Source: Bryobacter sp. (GTDB taxonomy: Bacteria; Acidobacteriota; Terriglobia; Bryobacterales; Bryobacteraceae). From it: a stretch of DNA of 57,319 nucleotides. The stretch's first letter is position 1; every line of letters begins with the position of its first letter. The stretch covers positions 1-57,319 of the forward strand of contig JALHNH010000042.1 of the NCBI GenBank assembly GCA_022843625.1, read 5' to 3'. Under the pieces are notes generated by a model. The model was not told the origin of the DNA. It worked only from the letters and a program-made list of their open reading frames with translations, and made no database searches. Position numbers and translations under genes: made by a program. Positions 25,196-33,572 of this stretch are shown piece by piece.

Positions 25196-26119
25196 GTGAA
25201 ACGCCGCGACATTTTGAAACTTGGCTCGAGTCTGCCGATAGCCTCAATGCTTGCCCCTGCATCTGCCTCTGCGGGGGCTTTGCTTATTGGAGCACCAGTT
25301 TTTTTGAAGTCGGATGACCCGGCTGCACTGGCCCGCGAGCACCGCCGTGTTGGCTATAGCGCTGCCTATTGTCCTGCCGTTCGAATTGGTGAAAAAGAAA
25401 AGCTTCGTGCGATTGAATCGGCTTTTGCCAAAGAAAATGTCGTCATTGCCGAAGTGGGTGCCTGGAAGAATCTACTCGATGTGGATCCAGTCAAGCGCAA
25501 GGAAAACTTCGATTACGTAGTGGAGCGCATGGCGATTGCCGACGAGGTTGGAGCCCGTTGTTGCGTTGACATTGCAGGCAGCTACAACGAAAAGTCGTGG
25601 TTTGGGCCACACCCGAAAAATCTTTCTAAAGAGGGCTTCGAGGCAACGGTCGAGAATTGCCGCAACATCCTCGATGCCGTCAAACCGAAGCGCAGCTTTT
25701 TTACACTCGAAGTGATGGGTTGGACCTACCCTGATACCCCCGACAACTACCTGCGTCTGGTGAAGGCCATTGATCGCAAGGGCTTCGCCGTGCACCTCGA
25801 TGTCTGCAATGCGATCAATTCTCCTGAAAAGTTCTATCAGAGTGGTGCACTCATTGACGAATGCTTCCGCAAACTGGGGCCCTACATCAAGAGTTGCCAC
25901 GCCAAGGACCTGGAGTGGGTGGTGGAATTGAATGTGCATTTCCTCGAAGTGATCCCAGGCAAAGGCGAGGTAGATTACCGCGCTTATCTGCGCGGCCTGC
26001 GAAGCCTCAAGACGCCAGCGCCCCTGATGCTCGAACATTTGAAGACAGCAGAAGAATACAAGCAGGGCTTCGATTACATTAGTAAGATCGCCGGTGAATT
26101 GAAGTATCCACTGGCCTGA
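25196..26119 (+). CDS. Tat-exported TIM-barrel isomerase/epimerase-like protein
   Basis: 307 aa with a GTG start. MKRRDILKLGSSLPIASMLAPASASA is a clear Tat signal (KRRDILK). The barrel shows family features: VVIAEVGAWKNL, ARCCVDIAGSYN, FFTLEVMGWTYPDTPDNY (metal Glu), FAVHLDVCNAIN (Asp), IKSCHAKDL (His-x-Lys-Asp) and a C-terminal PLMLEHLK (Glu). The last carboxylate and the KSCHAKD motif suggest an intact divalent metal site. The substrate is unknown. It is followed 12 bp later by a paralogous exported barrel, so the two may act on one pathway. Confidence 0.8.
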   Translation: MKRRDILKLGSSLPIASMLAPASASAGALLIGAPVFLKSDDPAALAREHRRVGYSAAYCPAVRIGEKEKLRAIESAFAKENVVIAEVGAWKNLLDVDPVKRKENFDYVVERMAIADEVGARCCVDIAGSYNEKSWFGPHPKNLSKEGFEATVENCRNILDAVKPKRSFFTLEVMGWTYPDTPDNYLRLVKAIDRKGFAVHLDVCNAINSPEKFYQSGALIDECFRKLGPYIKSCHAKDLEWVVELNVHFLEVIPGKGEVDYRAYLRGLRSLKTPAPLMLEHLKTAEEYKQGFDYISKIAGELKYPLA

Positions 26120-26131
26120 GGAGAGTTTGAA

Positions 26132-26995
26132 ATGAATCGCAGAGATTTGATGATGACCGCCACTGCGGCGATGATGGCCACACAATTGAAGGCGGCGCGT
26201 CTGCCGATTCAAAAGGCTGTGCTGGGCGGGATGCTCCCAAAGGAATTGCCCGATTGGAAATCGAAGTTTGAAGTTGCCAAAGCGGCTGGCTTTACGCATC
26301 TTGAAATGGGCACGGCAGACGACCCAAAAGAAGAAGCGCTCATCGCCAAGGCTGCCTCTGACACAGGCATGAAGATTCACGGTGTCATGAACAGCGCGCA
26401 CTGGAAGAACCCGCTCAATTCACCCGACAGCTCAGTGGTAGATACCGGCATGCAGGGGATGCGCAACAGTATTCGTAATGCCAAAGCCTGGGGTGCATCG
26501 ACAGTCTTGCTGGTGCCCGCGGTGGTTTCCGCGAAGAGCCCCTACGAAGACGCCTGGAAGAAAAGCTCCGAAAAGATCAAGGTATTGCTGCCAGAGGCGG
26601 AAAAAGCCAAGGTGATCATCGCCGTCGAGAACGTCTGGAACAAGTTTCTGTTGAGTCCGATGGAGATGGCGAATTACGTGGACTCCTTTAAGTCGCCCTA
26701 CCTGAAAGCCTATCTCGACGTCGGCAACATGGTCTTGTTTGGCTACCCGCAAGACTGGGTGCGCACTCTCGGCAAGAAGCGTATCGCCAAGGTACACATC
26801 AAGGATTTCCGCTTTAAGAAAGGCCTCGCCGAGTTTGTCGACCTCTGGGATGGCGAGATTGAATGGAAAGAAGTTCACAAGGCATTTGCCGATATCGGCT
26901 ACGAAGGAATCGCTACTGTCGAGCTTCGAGGCGGCGATGCTTCGTACCTGGCTGACGTAAGCAAGCGATTCGACCGTATCCTAGTAGGTGAATGA
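26132..26995 (+). CDS. Tat-exported hexulose-6-phosphate isomerase-like TIM-barrel protein
   Basis: 287 aa. The N terminus MNRRDLMMTATAAMMATQLKA resembles a short Tat signal. Barrel blocks: FTHLEMGTADD, MKIHGVMNSAHWKNPLNSPD, VLLVPAVV, VIIAVENVWNKFLLSP (metal Glu), YLKAYLDVGNMVLFGYPQDWVRTLG (Asp), IAKVHIKDF (His) and IATVELRGGD (Glu). The DVGNM-x-x-x-GYP-x-x-WVR pattern resembles UlaE/SgbU-like L-xylulose-5-phosphate or hexulose-6-phosphate isomerases, but export would argue against a phosphorylated substrate. GGAGAG lies 9 nt before the ATG. The stop overlaps sppA by 4 bp. Confidence 0.8.
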   Translation: MNRRDLMMTATAAMMATQLKAARLPIQKAVLGGMLPKELPDWKSKFEVAKAAGFTHLEMGTADDPKEEALIAKAASDTGMKIHGVMNSAHWKNPLNSPDSSVVDTGMQGMRNSIRNAKAWGASTVLLVPAVVSAKSPYEDAWKKSSEKIKVLLPEAEKAKVIIAVENVWNKFLLSPMEMANYVDSFKSPYLKAYLDVGNMVLFGYPQDWVRTLGKKRIAKVHIKDFRFKKGLAEFVDLWDGEIEWKEVHKAFADIGYEGIATVELRGGDASYLADVSKRFDRILVGE

Positions 26996-28734
26996 AGAAG
27001 TTTCTACTTGGCATCCTCTGCGGCTTCGTCTTTGCCGGCGTCGCGATCGTGATCTTGGGCTTTGCGCTGGTGCGCATGGCTGGAAAGAGCGTTCCCGATA
27101 CGCCGGCAGAGTCGTATTTGGTCTTAAAGCTGGAGGGCAACGTGCAAGAGCATCCTGCCGACGAGATACCCATCCCCTGGCTAGATCAGCAGAGCCCCTG
27201 GACTGTGCTTGAAATCAAGCAGGTACTCGAGAAAGCGGCCAAAGACACCAAGATCAAGGGCCTCATGATTGAAACAGGCGGCTCGGGCATGGGTTGGGCC
27301 AAGGCGGAAGAAGTGAAGATGGCTCTTGCCACCTTTAAGAAAAGCGGCAAACCGATGCATGCTTTTATGCGCCGCCCCGATGCCAAAGACTACTTCCTGG
27401 TTGCTGGTGTCGACCGCATCTCGATGGTGGATGAAGACCTTTTGGACCTCAAGGGATTGCGCGCCGAACGCACCTATTACAAGAACACGCTGGATAAGTT
27501 GGGTGTGCAGGTTGAGATCGAACACGCTGGCAAGTACAAAGATTTTGGCGATAGCTACACGCGAACTTCAATGACACCGGAATCACGGGAATCGCTTGGT
27601 GCCATCCTGAATGGGATTTTCAATGTGATGGTGAAGGGAATTGCCGAGGGCCGTAAACGCACACCGGCCGAGATTGAGGCCCTGATCGATGAAGGCCCGT
27701 TTCTTGCCAAACAAGCGCTGAAGACAAGACTGGTTGACGCTCTTGAATACGACAACGTGGCGCGCGAGCAATTGGCCAAAAAGGCGAACGTATCAACCAA
27801 GAGTGCGATTTCCGCCCGTGACTATCGCAAGCAGATCCGCTTCCGCTGGGAGCGTGAGGACAACAACAAGATTGCCTATTTTGTGGCCGAAGGCGACATC
27901 ATTCGAGGGTCTGCACTCGGTGATGGACAGATTGCTTCGCGAGACTTCATCAAGCACGTACAGGATCTGAAGGCCGACTCAAGCTTTAAGGCCGTCCTGC
28001 TGCGCATTGATTCACCGGGTGGTGATGCAGTTGCCTCAGATGAATTGCTGGCGGCATTGCTTGATTTGAGCAAGGTAAAGCCGGTGGTGATTTCGATGTC
28101 AGATGTAGCGGCCAGTGGCGGTTATTACATGGCTGTGACGGGAGACCGGATTTTTGCTTACCCCGGTACGATCACCGGATCGATCGGTGTCGTCTATGGC
28201 CGCCCCAACCTGAAGGGCCTTTACGACAAACTCGGTCTCACCAAAGACGGGATGCAGCGCGGCAAAAATGCCGACATTGACTCTGAGTCCAAGCCCTTGT
28301 CCGAGATCGCCCGCAAGAAACTGCGTGAAGGCATCAACGAGAGCTACACCACCTTCGTAGCCAAAGTGGCGGCCGGTCGGAAAGCCACGGTAGAAGAAAT
28401 TGAAGCATTGGCCCAGGGAAGAGCCTGGATCGCCTCTGACCCCGGTGCCAGGAGATTGACTGATGAACTCGGCGGCATCGACGCGGCGATGGCTGCACTG
28501 CTCAAAAAAGCCAATATTGCACCGGATGCCAAGCTGCAACTGGTGCCCTACCCTCCCGCTCAGAATACCTTTGAGCGCTGGTTTAGCGACGAGAAGTTGC
28601 TGAGTGCGGCCATGGGCGGCATCATGGGCTTTGAAAAACCTGCGTACGCCGACGAGATCCGCCGGGCGCTGCGCCCTGCTTTGCGTCAGGGCGGGATGTT
28701 GCGCTGGATGCCCTATTCCATCGACGTAAAGTAG
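26992..28734 (+). CDS. sppA: Signal peptide peptidase SppA, 67K type
   Basis: 580 aa membrane-bound serine protease that degrades cleaved signal peptides. One N-terminal membrane helix (residues 4-28) is followed by two Clp-like domains. The catalytic lysine is in HAGKYKDFGDSYTRTSMTPES (Lys181) and the nucleophile in SDVAASGGYYMAVTGDRI (Ser375), the same split across two domains as E. coli SppA. DSPGGDAVASDEL contributes the oxyanion region. ATGA overlap with the upstream isomerase suggests translational coupling, an unusual partner. Confidence 0.93.
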   Translation: MKKFLLGILCGFVFAGVAIVILGFALVRMAGKSVPDTPAESYLVLKLEGNVQEHPADEIPIPWLDQQSPWTVLEIKQVLEKAAKDTKIKGLMIETGGSGMGWAKAEEVKMALATFKKSGKPMHAFMRRPDAKDYFLVAGVDRISMVDEDLLDLKGLRAERTYYKNTLDKLGVQVEIEHAGKYKDFGDSYTRTSMTPESRESLGAILNGIFNVMVKGIAEGRKRTPAEIEALIDEGPFLAKQALKTRLVDALEYDNVAREQLAKKANVSTKSAISARDYRKQIRFRWEREDNNKIAYFVAEGDIIRGSALGDGQIASRDFIKHVQDLKADSSFKAVLLRIDSPGGDAVASDELLAALLDLSKVKPVVISMSDVAASGGYYMAVTGDRIFAYPGTITGSIGVVYGRPNLKGLYDKLGLTKDGMQRGKNADIDSESKPLSEIARKKLREGINESYTTFVAKVAAGRKATVEEIEALAQGRAWIASDPGARRLTDELGGIDAAMAALLKKANIAPDAKLQLVPYPPAQNTFERWFSDEKLLSAAMGGIMGFEKPAYADEIRRALRPALRQGGMLRWMPYSIDVK

Positions 28735-28740
28735 TTTGGC

Positions 28741-29691
28741 CTAGAAAGCTGCGGCAGAGCTGATCCCGGCCTGGCCAAGGGCATTTGCCATCTTCTCCAG
28801 GGCGGCTTTGTGGATCTGCGATACTCGGCTTTCGTTAATCCCGAGCATGCCGCCGATTTCTTTCATCGTTAGTTCGTTCGAGTAGTAGAGCATGACCACT
28901 CGTTGATAACGCTCGGGCAGCGTGTGGAGCGCGTTCTTGAGCAAACCGCGCAGTTCTTCCTTGGCGCAGATGGAATCAGGGTGGTGGTCAGCGCTGGTGG
29001 GGAAGTCCGGGGCCGGGAGGTCTTCGCTCTCATGGGTGCGGGTGGAGGCTGAAACAAGGCCAACATTGCGCAGGTCAATCATCATCTGGCGCCAGCGGTC
29101 TACATCGACGCCCATTTTGTTGGCAATTTCCTGCTCGGTAGGATTCCGCTGCAGTTCGCTCGCGAGGTCCCTCGTAATGGCTTCTACCTGCTTGTGGCGA
29201 CGACGCAAATCGCGCGAAGCCCAGTCGAGCTGGCGGAGGCTGTCGAGAATCGCGCCCTTGATTCGGTGCTTGGCATAAGAAGAGAAGGCCACGTTCTTGT
29301 CAGTATCGAATTTGGTGGCTGCATCAAAAAGGCCCATGATTCCGGCGTGTATCAAATCGTCCAGGTCAACATGTACAGGAAGATTGTCGTGTACACGAAC
29401 GGCGATGGCTCGGACGAGTGGGAGGTGTTCCAGAACCACACGGTCCCGGTGAGCGTATAGGCTCTGGTCTGGGTGAACAGCTTCTTCTAGGGCGGTGGTC
29501 GCCTCGATCGAATGGGCGAGGGTCTGGAATGAAACTTGGGCAGCGGTCATGATTGAACTCTCCGAACGGGGTTGGGCTTTATCTTCCCGGCTGGAGAAAG
29601 TTGCTGCGGCTTCAAATTCAATTTCAACCTGTTGGGCCTCAAGTTGTTGATTCAGGGTGCCGATTACTTCTTTAGTTGGGGGCTTGCGCAT
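28741..29691 (-). CDS. RNA polymerase sigma factor, FliA/WhiG (sigma-28) type
   Basis: 316 aa with start at 29691 (MRKPPTKEVIGTLNQQ), preceded by AAGGA at 8 nt. ATG at 29550 (GGAGAG at 11 nt) would give 269 aa beginning just before the conserved core, and ATG at 29814 would add 41 residues, so the start is uncertain. Region 2 is clear: LVRAIAVRVHDNLPVHVDLDDLIHAGIMGLFDAATKFDTDKNVAFSSYAKHRIKGAILDSLRQLDWASRDLRRRHKQ. Region 3 (RNPTEQEIANKMGVDVDRWRQM) and region 4 (LPERYQRVVMLYYSNELTMKEIGGMLGINESRVSQIHKAALEKM) follow. No flagellar genes are in the window, so whether it drives motility or another regulon is open. Its stop lies 6 bp from the convergent sppA stop. Confidence 0.9.
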   Translation of the reverse strand: MRKPPTKEVIGTLNQQLEAQQVEIEFEAAATFSSREDKAQPRSESSIMTAAQVSFQTLAHSIEATTALEEAVHPDQSLYAHRDRVVLEHLPLVRAIAVRVHDNLPVHVDLDDLIHAGIMGLFDAATKFDTDKNVAFSSYAKHRIKGAILDSLRQLDWASRDLRRRHKQVEAITRDLASELQRNPTEQEIANKMGVDVDRWRQMMIDLRNVGLVSASTRTHESEDLPAPDFPTSADHHPDSICAKEELRGLLKNALHTLPERYQRVVMLYYSNELTMKEIGGMLGINESRVSQIHKAALEKMANALGQAGISSAAAF

Positions 29692-30096
29692 TGCTTTGAT
29701 CCTTTTGCCGGTGCGCCGCGTATTAACCTCTGCGGCGACGCAATATGGAATGCAAGATTCGTGCCGTTCAATGTCGGAAACTTTAGCCCTATTTTGGCGC
29801 AATGCGGAAGCCATCTGGAATGCCTCTCAATAGCCATAAACTGTTGTTTTACAAAGACTTAGTGGTTTACCTTAGTCCTTGATCAACATGATTGCCGTTC
29901 AGCAAAGTTTTCCACAGCCCCAAAGCGGGAACCAAAGCGGGTTGAATGTTTCATATCGGGAAATTACGTTCCAACTTGAAACCGCTTTGCGAAATAAGCA
30001 CTTTAGTACCGTAGTTCAACAGCTGACATAAAGCATTATCGAACATTCCTCATGGTTCTAAGTAACTGAAAACAAAAGAATTTTACCTTAGATGGG
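29692..30096. other. 405-bp intergenic region upstream of the sigma factor, with short repeats
   Basis: No gene is recognisable on either strand; it is visibly more AT-rich than its surroundings. It holds a 12-bp tandem repeat, CCAAAGCGGGAA then CCAAAGCGGGTT (29920-29943), with an inverted relative AACCGCTTTG at 29980-29989; a single DnaA-box-like TTTTCCACA at 29908-29916; and several CTTAGT or ACTTTAG motifs (for example 29858-29876 and 30002-30008). It lies upstream of the sigma gene and downstream of the EamA gene, so regulatory sites for the sigma gene are the simplest reading. Confidence 0.5.
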
Positions 30097-30990
30097 CTAA
30101 GTGGTTGCGCTTAGTTTTTTGACCAGCCAAACACCGGAGAAGATCACCAGCATCGCCCCAAGTTCCTTAAAACCGAAGTCTTCCCGGTAGAACAACCAGC
30201 CTAAGGTGACCGCGACGACGGGATTTATATACATATAGATAGAGACGATGGCGAGCGGCAGGTGCTGTAAAGCGTAAAGGTAGGCGCTGTAGGCAACGAT
30301 CGATCCAAAGATTGCAAGATACACCACTGCTCCCAGAACTCTCGGGCTAAGTTGGACGTTCCAGTCCCCTTGTACTAGGCAGAGGAGGCCCACAGCGATG
30401 CCGACACTGGCCTGCTGAATTGCGCCCACCAGAATCGGATTGGTTTTGGCGTTGCGGCGTTTCTGCAGGATCGAGCCGAGCGACCAGGAAACGCAACTCA
30501 CCTGAAGGATCAGAAATCCTTTCACGGTCTCGCCATTAAAGCCCGAACTGAGCGCCTCAGGCCCCACTAGCCACACAGCGCCGGCAAAACCGATCGCCAT
30601 CCCGATGAAGGCCTTCGGGTTGATTCTGTCTCCGCCAGGGATCAGCATCTCGACGCCGACAATCCAGAATGGATTGACGGTAATGAATAGGGCAGCCAGG
30701 CCGCTAGGAATATGTGTCTCAGCCAGCGTCAGGGCGTAGTTACCAACACCAAGGGTCAGAAGACCGGTGCCAATCGGCCCATAGAGTTCAGCACCCTTTG
30801 GCATCGGCCACTTTCGCCACCAGGCAAAGGCGAGAATCAGGGCCCCTGAAAGCAGAAACCGGCTCGCTACCAGCAGGAGCGGTGGAATCCCTTCGAGTGC
30901 AATCCGGATTCCGAGATAAGTGGTTCCCCAGAAAAAGCAGACGGCTGCCAGGCTCCACCAGGCGGCCGGCGATGGTTCAGTGCGAGACAA
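30097..30990 (-). CDS. EamA/DMT-family metabolite transporter
   Basis: 297 aa with a TTG start at 30990 (MSRTEPSPAAWWSLAAVCFFWGTTYLGIRIAL). Ten hydrophobic helices in two EamA repeats are visible: the first repeat contains FFWGTTYLGIRIALEGIPPLLLVASRFLLSGALIL, the second begins about residue 155 with VSWSLGSILQKR and ends with PVVAVTLGWLFYREDFGFKELGAMLVIFSGVWLV. The family exports or imports small metabolites such as amino acids; the substrate cannot be inferred. It is divergent from the PfkB-family kinase with only 29 bp between start codons. Confidence 0.9.
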   Translation of the reverse strand: MSRTEPSPAAWWSLAAVCFFWGTTYLGIRIALEGIPPLLLVASRFLLSGALILAFAWWRKWPMPKGAELYGPIGTGLLTLGVGNYALTLAETHIPSGLAALFITVNPFWIVGVEMLIPGGDRINPKAFIGMAIGFAGAVWLVGPEALSSGFNGETVKGFLILQVSCVSWSLGSILQKRRNAKTNPILVGAIQQASVGIAVGLLCLVQGDWNVQLSPRVLGAVVYLAIFGSIVAYSAYLYALQHLPLAIVSIYMYINPVVAVTLGWLFYREDFGFKELGAMLVIFSGVWLVKKLSATT

Positions 30991-30996
30991 GCACTC

Positions 30997-31002
30997 AGAG
31001 TA
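30997..31002 (-). promoter_or_regulatory. -10 element TACTCT, leaderless-type, for the TTG at 30990
   Basis: On the minus strand TACTCT ends 6 nt before the TTG at 30990. No Shine-Dalgarno sequence. It lies 5 bp from the -10 of the divergent kinase gene. Confidence 0.4.
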
Positions 31003-31007
31003 GCAAG

Positions 31008-31013
31008 TACAAT
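31008..31013 (+). promoter_or_regulatory. -10 element TACAAT, leaderless-type, for the TTG at 31020
   Basis: TACAAT ends 6 nt before the TTG chosen as the start of the sugar kinase. It supports that start over the ATG at 30972, which lies inside the divergent gene. Confidence 0.45.
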
Positions 31014-31019
31014 CGAGTC

Positions 31020-31949
31020 TTGATCATTACCGTCACGCTCAATCCCGCAGTGGACCAAAACATTTCGGCCGATCAATTAGTTTTCGAAGACCGCGCCTAC
31101 ATTCTCGACAGCTTTGAGAGTGCGGGGGGGCGCGGCATCAATGCGTCGCGAGTAATTCATTCCTTTGGCGGTAAAACTCTGTCTATCGCCTTTTCGGGTG
31201 GTGCCAGCGGTGCGCATTTCGAACAGTTGATGCGCAGCTATGGCTTCCCCAGCGAATTTGTACCAATGAAGAACGCGATCCGCCACAACCTCTCGATTAC
31301 CGACAAGCAGGGGCTGAGCGTCAAGCTGAATGAGCGCGGCCCGAACCTGGCCGCCTCTGAAGTGAAGGCCATTGAAGAGGCCATCGTGAAGCGTCTGCCC
31401 AAGGCCAAGTGGTTGATGCTTTGCGGCAGCGTTCCACCCGGGGTGCCCAATGACTTCTATTCACGCCTGATCGCCGCGGCCAAGGAGCAGGGCGTCAGCA
31501 CGCTGCTCGATACCGATAGCGACCCGCTGGCCCTCAGCATCGAGGCCGGCCCCACTGTGGTGACACCAAATCAACCCGAGGCTGAGCGGCTGCTGGGCCG
31601 GGCGCTCCTGACGCGAAGTCATTTCGTGGAGGCAGCGCAGAGGATTCGCGATATGGGCGCAGAGAATGTGGTGCTGTCGCTGGGCGCACGCGGTGCGGTT
31701 GGTTGCACCGAAGATCGTGTGTACGAAGTGATCCCGCCGCGCGTTGATGCGGTGTGCCCAATCGGCGCTGGCGATGCAATGGCGGCTGCCTTTACCTGGG
31801 CCATGATGAAGGGCAAAGCGTTTTATGACTCTCTGCGATGGGGCGTGGCGGCGGGTACCGCCTCTGCGATGCTACCCGGCATCAGCTTTGCCAATCTCGA
31901 ACAGACCAAGGCAATGTACAAACGGGTGGAAGTAAAGCCGATCGCATAA
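31020..31949 (+). CDS. 1-phosphofructokinase-type PfkB-family sugar kinase
   Basis: 309 aa with a TTG start giving MIITVTLNPAVDQNI, the usual opening of the LacC/FruK subgroup. The upstream ATG at 30972 would overlap the divergent gene and adds an unlikely extension. The GG of AGGRGINASRV is the sugar-binding glycine pair, and the C-terminal signature with catalytic Asp is CPIGAGDAMAAAFTWAM. Members phosphorylate fructose-1-phosphate, tagatose-6-phosphate or fructose-6-phosphate; the exact substrate is not readable. No fructose PTS is next to it, so a glycolytic phosphofructokinase role is possible. Confidence 0.88.
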   Translation: MIITVTLNPAVDQNISADQLVFEDRAYILDSFESAGGRGINASRVIHSFGGKTLSIAFSGGASGAHFEQLMRSYGFPSEFVPMKNAIRHNLSITDKQGLSVKLNERGPNLAASEVKAIEEAIVKRLPKAKWLMLCGSVPPGVPNDFYSRLIAAAKEQGVSTLLDTDSDPLALSIEAGPTVVTPNQPEAERLLGRALLTRSHFVEAAQRIRDMGAENVVLSLGARGAVGCTEDRVYEVIPPRVDAVCPIGAGDAMAAAFTWAMMKGKAFYDSLRWGVAAGTASAMLPGISFANLEQTKAMYKRVEVKPIA

Positions 31950-31985
31950 GGATCCGGGTATTGATCTCCCACTGCAGCGACATGT

Positions 31986-33524
31986 TTACTCCGAGCGGAT
32001 CAGCGTCAGATTGGATGCCTTGGTTTCATTCGGTCCAACCGTGATCTCGACTCCCTGGCTTGCGTAATTCTTCAGAAAGTCCGGGTCTTGCCAGAGGTCG
32101 TCGTCGATACGATCCCAGGCGTAGAGCTTGTATTTTCCCGGCCGCACAGATTTGAACTGAACGCTACCATCGTCTGCGACAACTTGCTTCTGCGGGATCC
32201 AATTCGCTTCGAGCGGAATCAAGCTCACTACTGAATCTGGCGCTCGCCTTCCATCGCTATCAGAGACATTCGTGATGATCTTTGCGGCGCTGCAATTCAG
32301 CCGAATCTCGAGCCTGATAGAACTTTGAATCTCGAAGTCCTTCATAGGGGCCTCCTCTCCGCCGAGGCTCAGGTTCTGCCAGAAGCACCCATCGGGGGCT
32401 GCGGCCTCGAGCGCGTAACGGCCCGGACGCACTGCCTTGTCGAATACGAAAGTACCTGCAGCATCCGGCCGGCTCTCGAAGCGAGCGAAGTCGATGGATT
32501 GATGGCGCAAAGTAAGTGCAAGATTCTGAAGCGCGATGCGGGCACCTCCCTCAGCAACGGTGATCTTTCCCGAAATCTGTGGCGCCGGGCCCATCGCGAG
32601 TACAACGTTGCTAGTGTCTCCATCCACATTCACAGTTGCCGTGGCATAGGCTTCAGCAGCGCCGGATTGAACGCTGGCAGTCATCTTGTATTGGCCCGGT
32701 GGGACCTTGAGATCAAAGTTGTGATCCGGTTGTCTGGTACTTGTGCTGCTGTTGATCCTGTCGGCATCAAAGATTGCCACCGAGACAATAGTCTCTGAGC
32801 CTGCATCAACCCCAACCACCTTGCCACTCACATGAACCAATGCCGGTTGCTTGAGCTTGACAACCTGGATATCAACACCCGCCATCACCGTCCCTACATT
32901 GAGTTCTACAGGAAGACCTTTCTCGGCATTTACTGCATTTGGGTAGAAGGTGGGGACATAGATCCATTTGGACGCGTCAGAGTCGCCGAATCGGTTGTTC
33001 GGCGGCAGCTTTTGATGGAATGCCTGAAGGAAATAACGACCCGGCGACAAATTGGCTATTCGATATTCGCCCGTGTCGTTGGTGATGGAAGTGACATTGA
33101 GCGCCACCAAACTCCTTCGTCCATCGCGGTAAACCTGTTTATGGATTCTCACCAGAGCGGCATCCAGCGGGTCTCCATCGGCATCCAGGATGCGCCCGGA
33201 GATGACCCCCTGGGGAGGAATGCGGATATCTTTGCCGCTCAGATGCTCATCCTGGCCCAGAGCCACGCGTTGGCTGGCACGCCGCTCGAGAAATCCAGAA
33301 CGGCTCGCCTTCAGTCGATAGCTGCCACTCGGGAGACCTGTGAACTGAAATAGACCTTCACTGTCTGTTTCAGCAATTAGGTGAACTGCGCTGGATGAAG
33401 CATCAAGAATAACGGTTGCCTTGTACACGGGCAATCCTGTAAGGGAGTTGTAGACATGACCTTCGATAGAGCCGCTATAAGCTGGTGTTTGCGCAAAGAA
33501 GGCAGCAATCAAAAGGTACTTCAC
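31986..33524 (-). CDS. Secreted carboxypeptidase-regulatory-like (CarboxypepD_reg) repeat protein
   Basis: 512 aa with a GTG start and a signal peptide (MKYLLIAAFFAQTPAYSG). It is built of transthyretin-like beta sandwiches: SGSIEGHVYNSLTGLPVYKATVILDASSSAVHLIAETDSEGLFQFTGLPSGSYRLKASRSGF is a textbook CarboxypepD_reg repeat, followed by GVISGRILDADGDPLDAALVRI ... TNDTGEYRIANLSPGRYFLQA, and at least two more (about 305-390 and 415-510, ending VQFKSVRPGKYKLYAWD). Such proteins are abundant in acidobacteria and form extracytoplasmic binding surfaces or the N termini of TonB receptors; no receptor barrel is attached here. It ends a possible minus-strand operon with the two genes upstream. Confidence 0.8.
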   Translation of the reverse strand: MKYLLIAAFFAQTPAYSGSIEGHVYNSLTGLPVYKATVILDASSSAVHLIAETDSEGLFQFTGLPSGSYRLKASRSGFLERRASQRVALGQDEHLSGKDIRIPPQGVISGRILDADGDPLDAALVRIHKQVYRDGRRSLVALNVTSITNDTGEYRIANLSPGRYFLQAFHQKLPPNNRFGDSDASKWIYVPTFYPNAVNAEKGLPVELNVGTVMAGVDIQVVKLKQPALVHVSGKVVGVDAGSETIVSVAIFDADRINSSTSTRQPDHNFDLKVPPGQYKMTASVQSGAAEAYATATVNVDGDTSNVVLAMGPAPQISGKITVAEGGARIALQNLALTLRHQSIDFARFESRPDAAGTFVFDKAVRPGRYALEAAAPDGCFWQNLSLGGEEAPMKDFEIQSSIRLEIRLNCSAAKIITNVSDSDGRRAPDSVVSLIPLEANWIPQKQVVADDGSVQFKSVRPGKYKLYAWDRIDDDLWQDPDFLKNYASQGVEITVGPNETKASNLTLIRSE

Positions 33525-33572
33525 TTAGTCATCATCCTACCGCTGAGGACGAACGCTTGCACGTCGATTTGT

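Noticed and set aside
29778..29785. Sigma-28 -35-like TAAAGTTT (minus strand) upstream of the sigma factor gene
   Set aside because: No matching GCCGATAA -10 at the right spacing, so autoregulation is not supported.
29908..29916. DnaA-box-like TTTTCCACA, possible replication origin in the AT-rich region
   Set aside because: Only one box is seen and no dnaA, dnaN, gidA or parAB genes are nearby.
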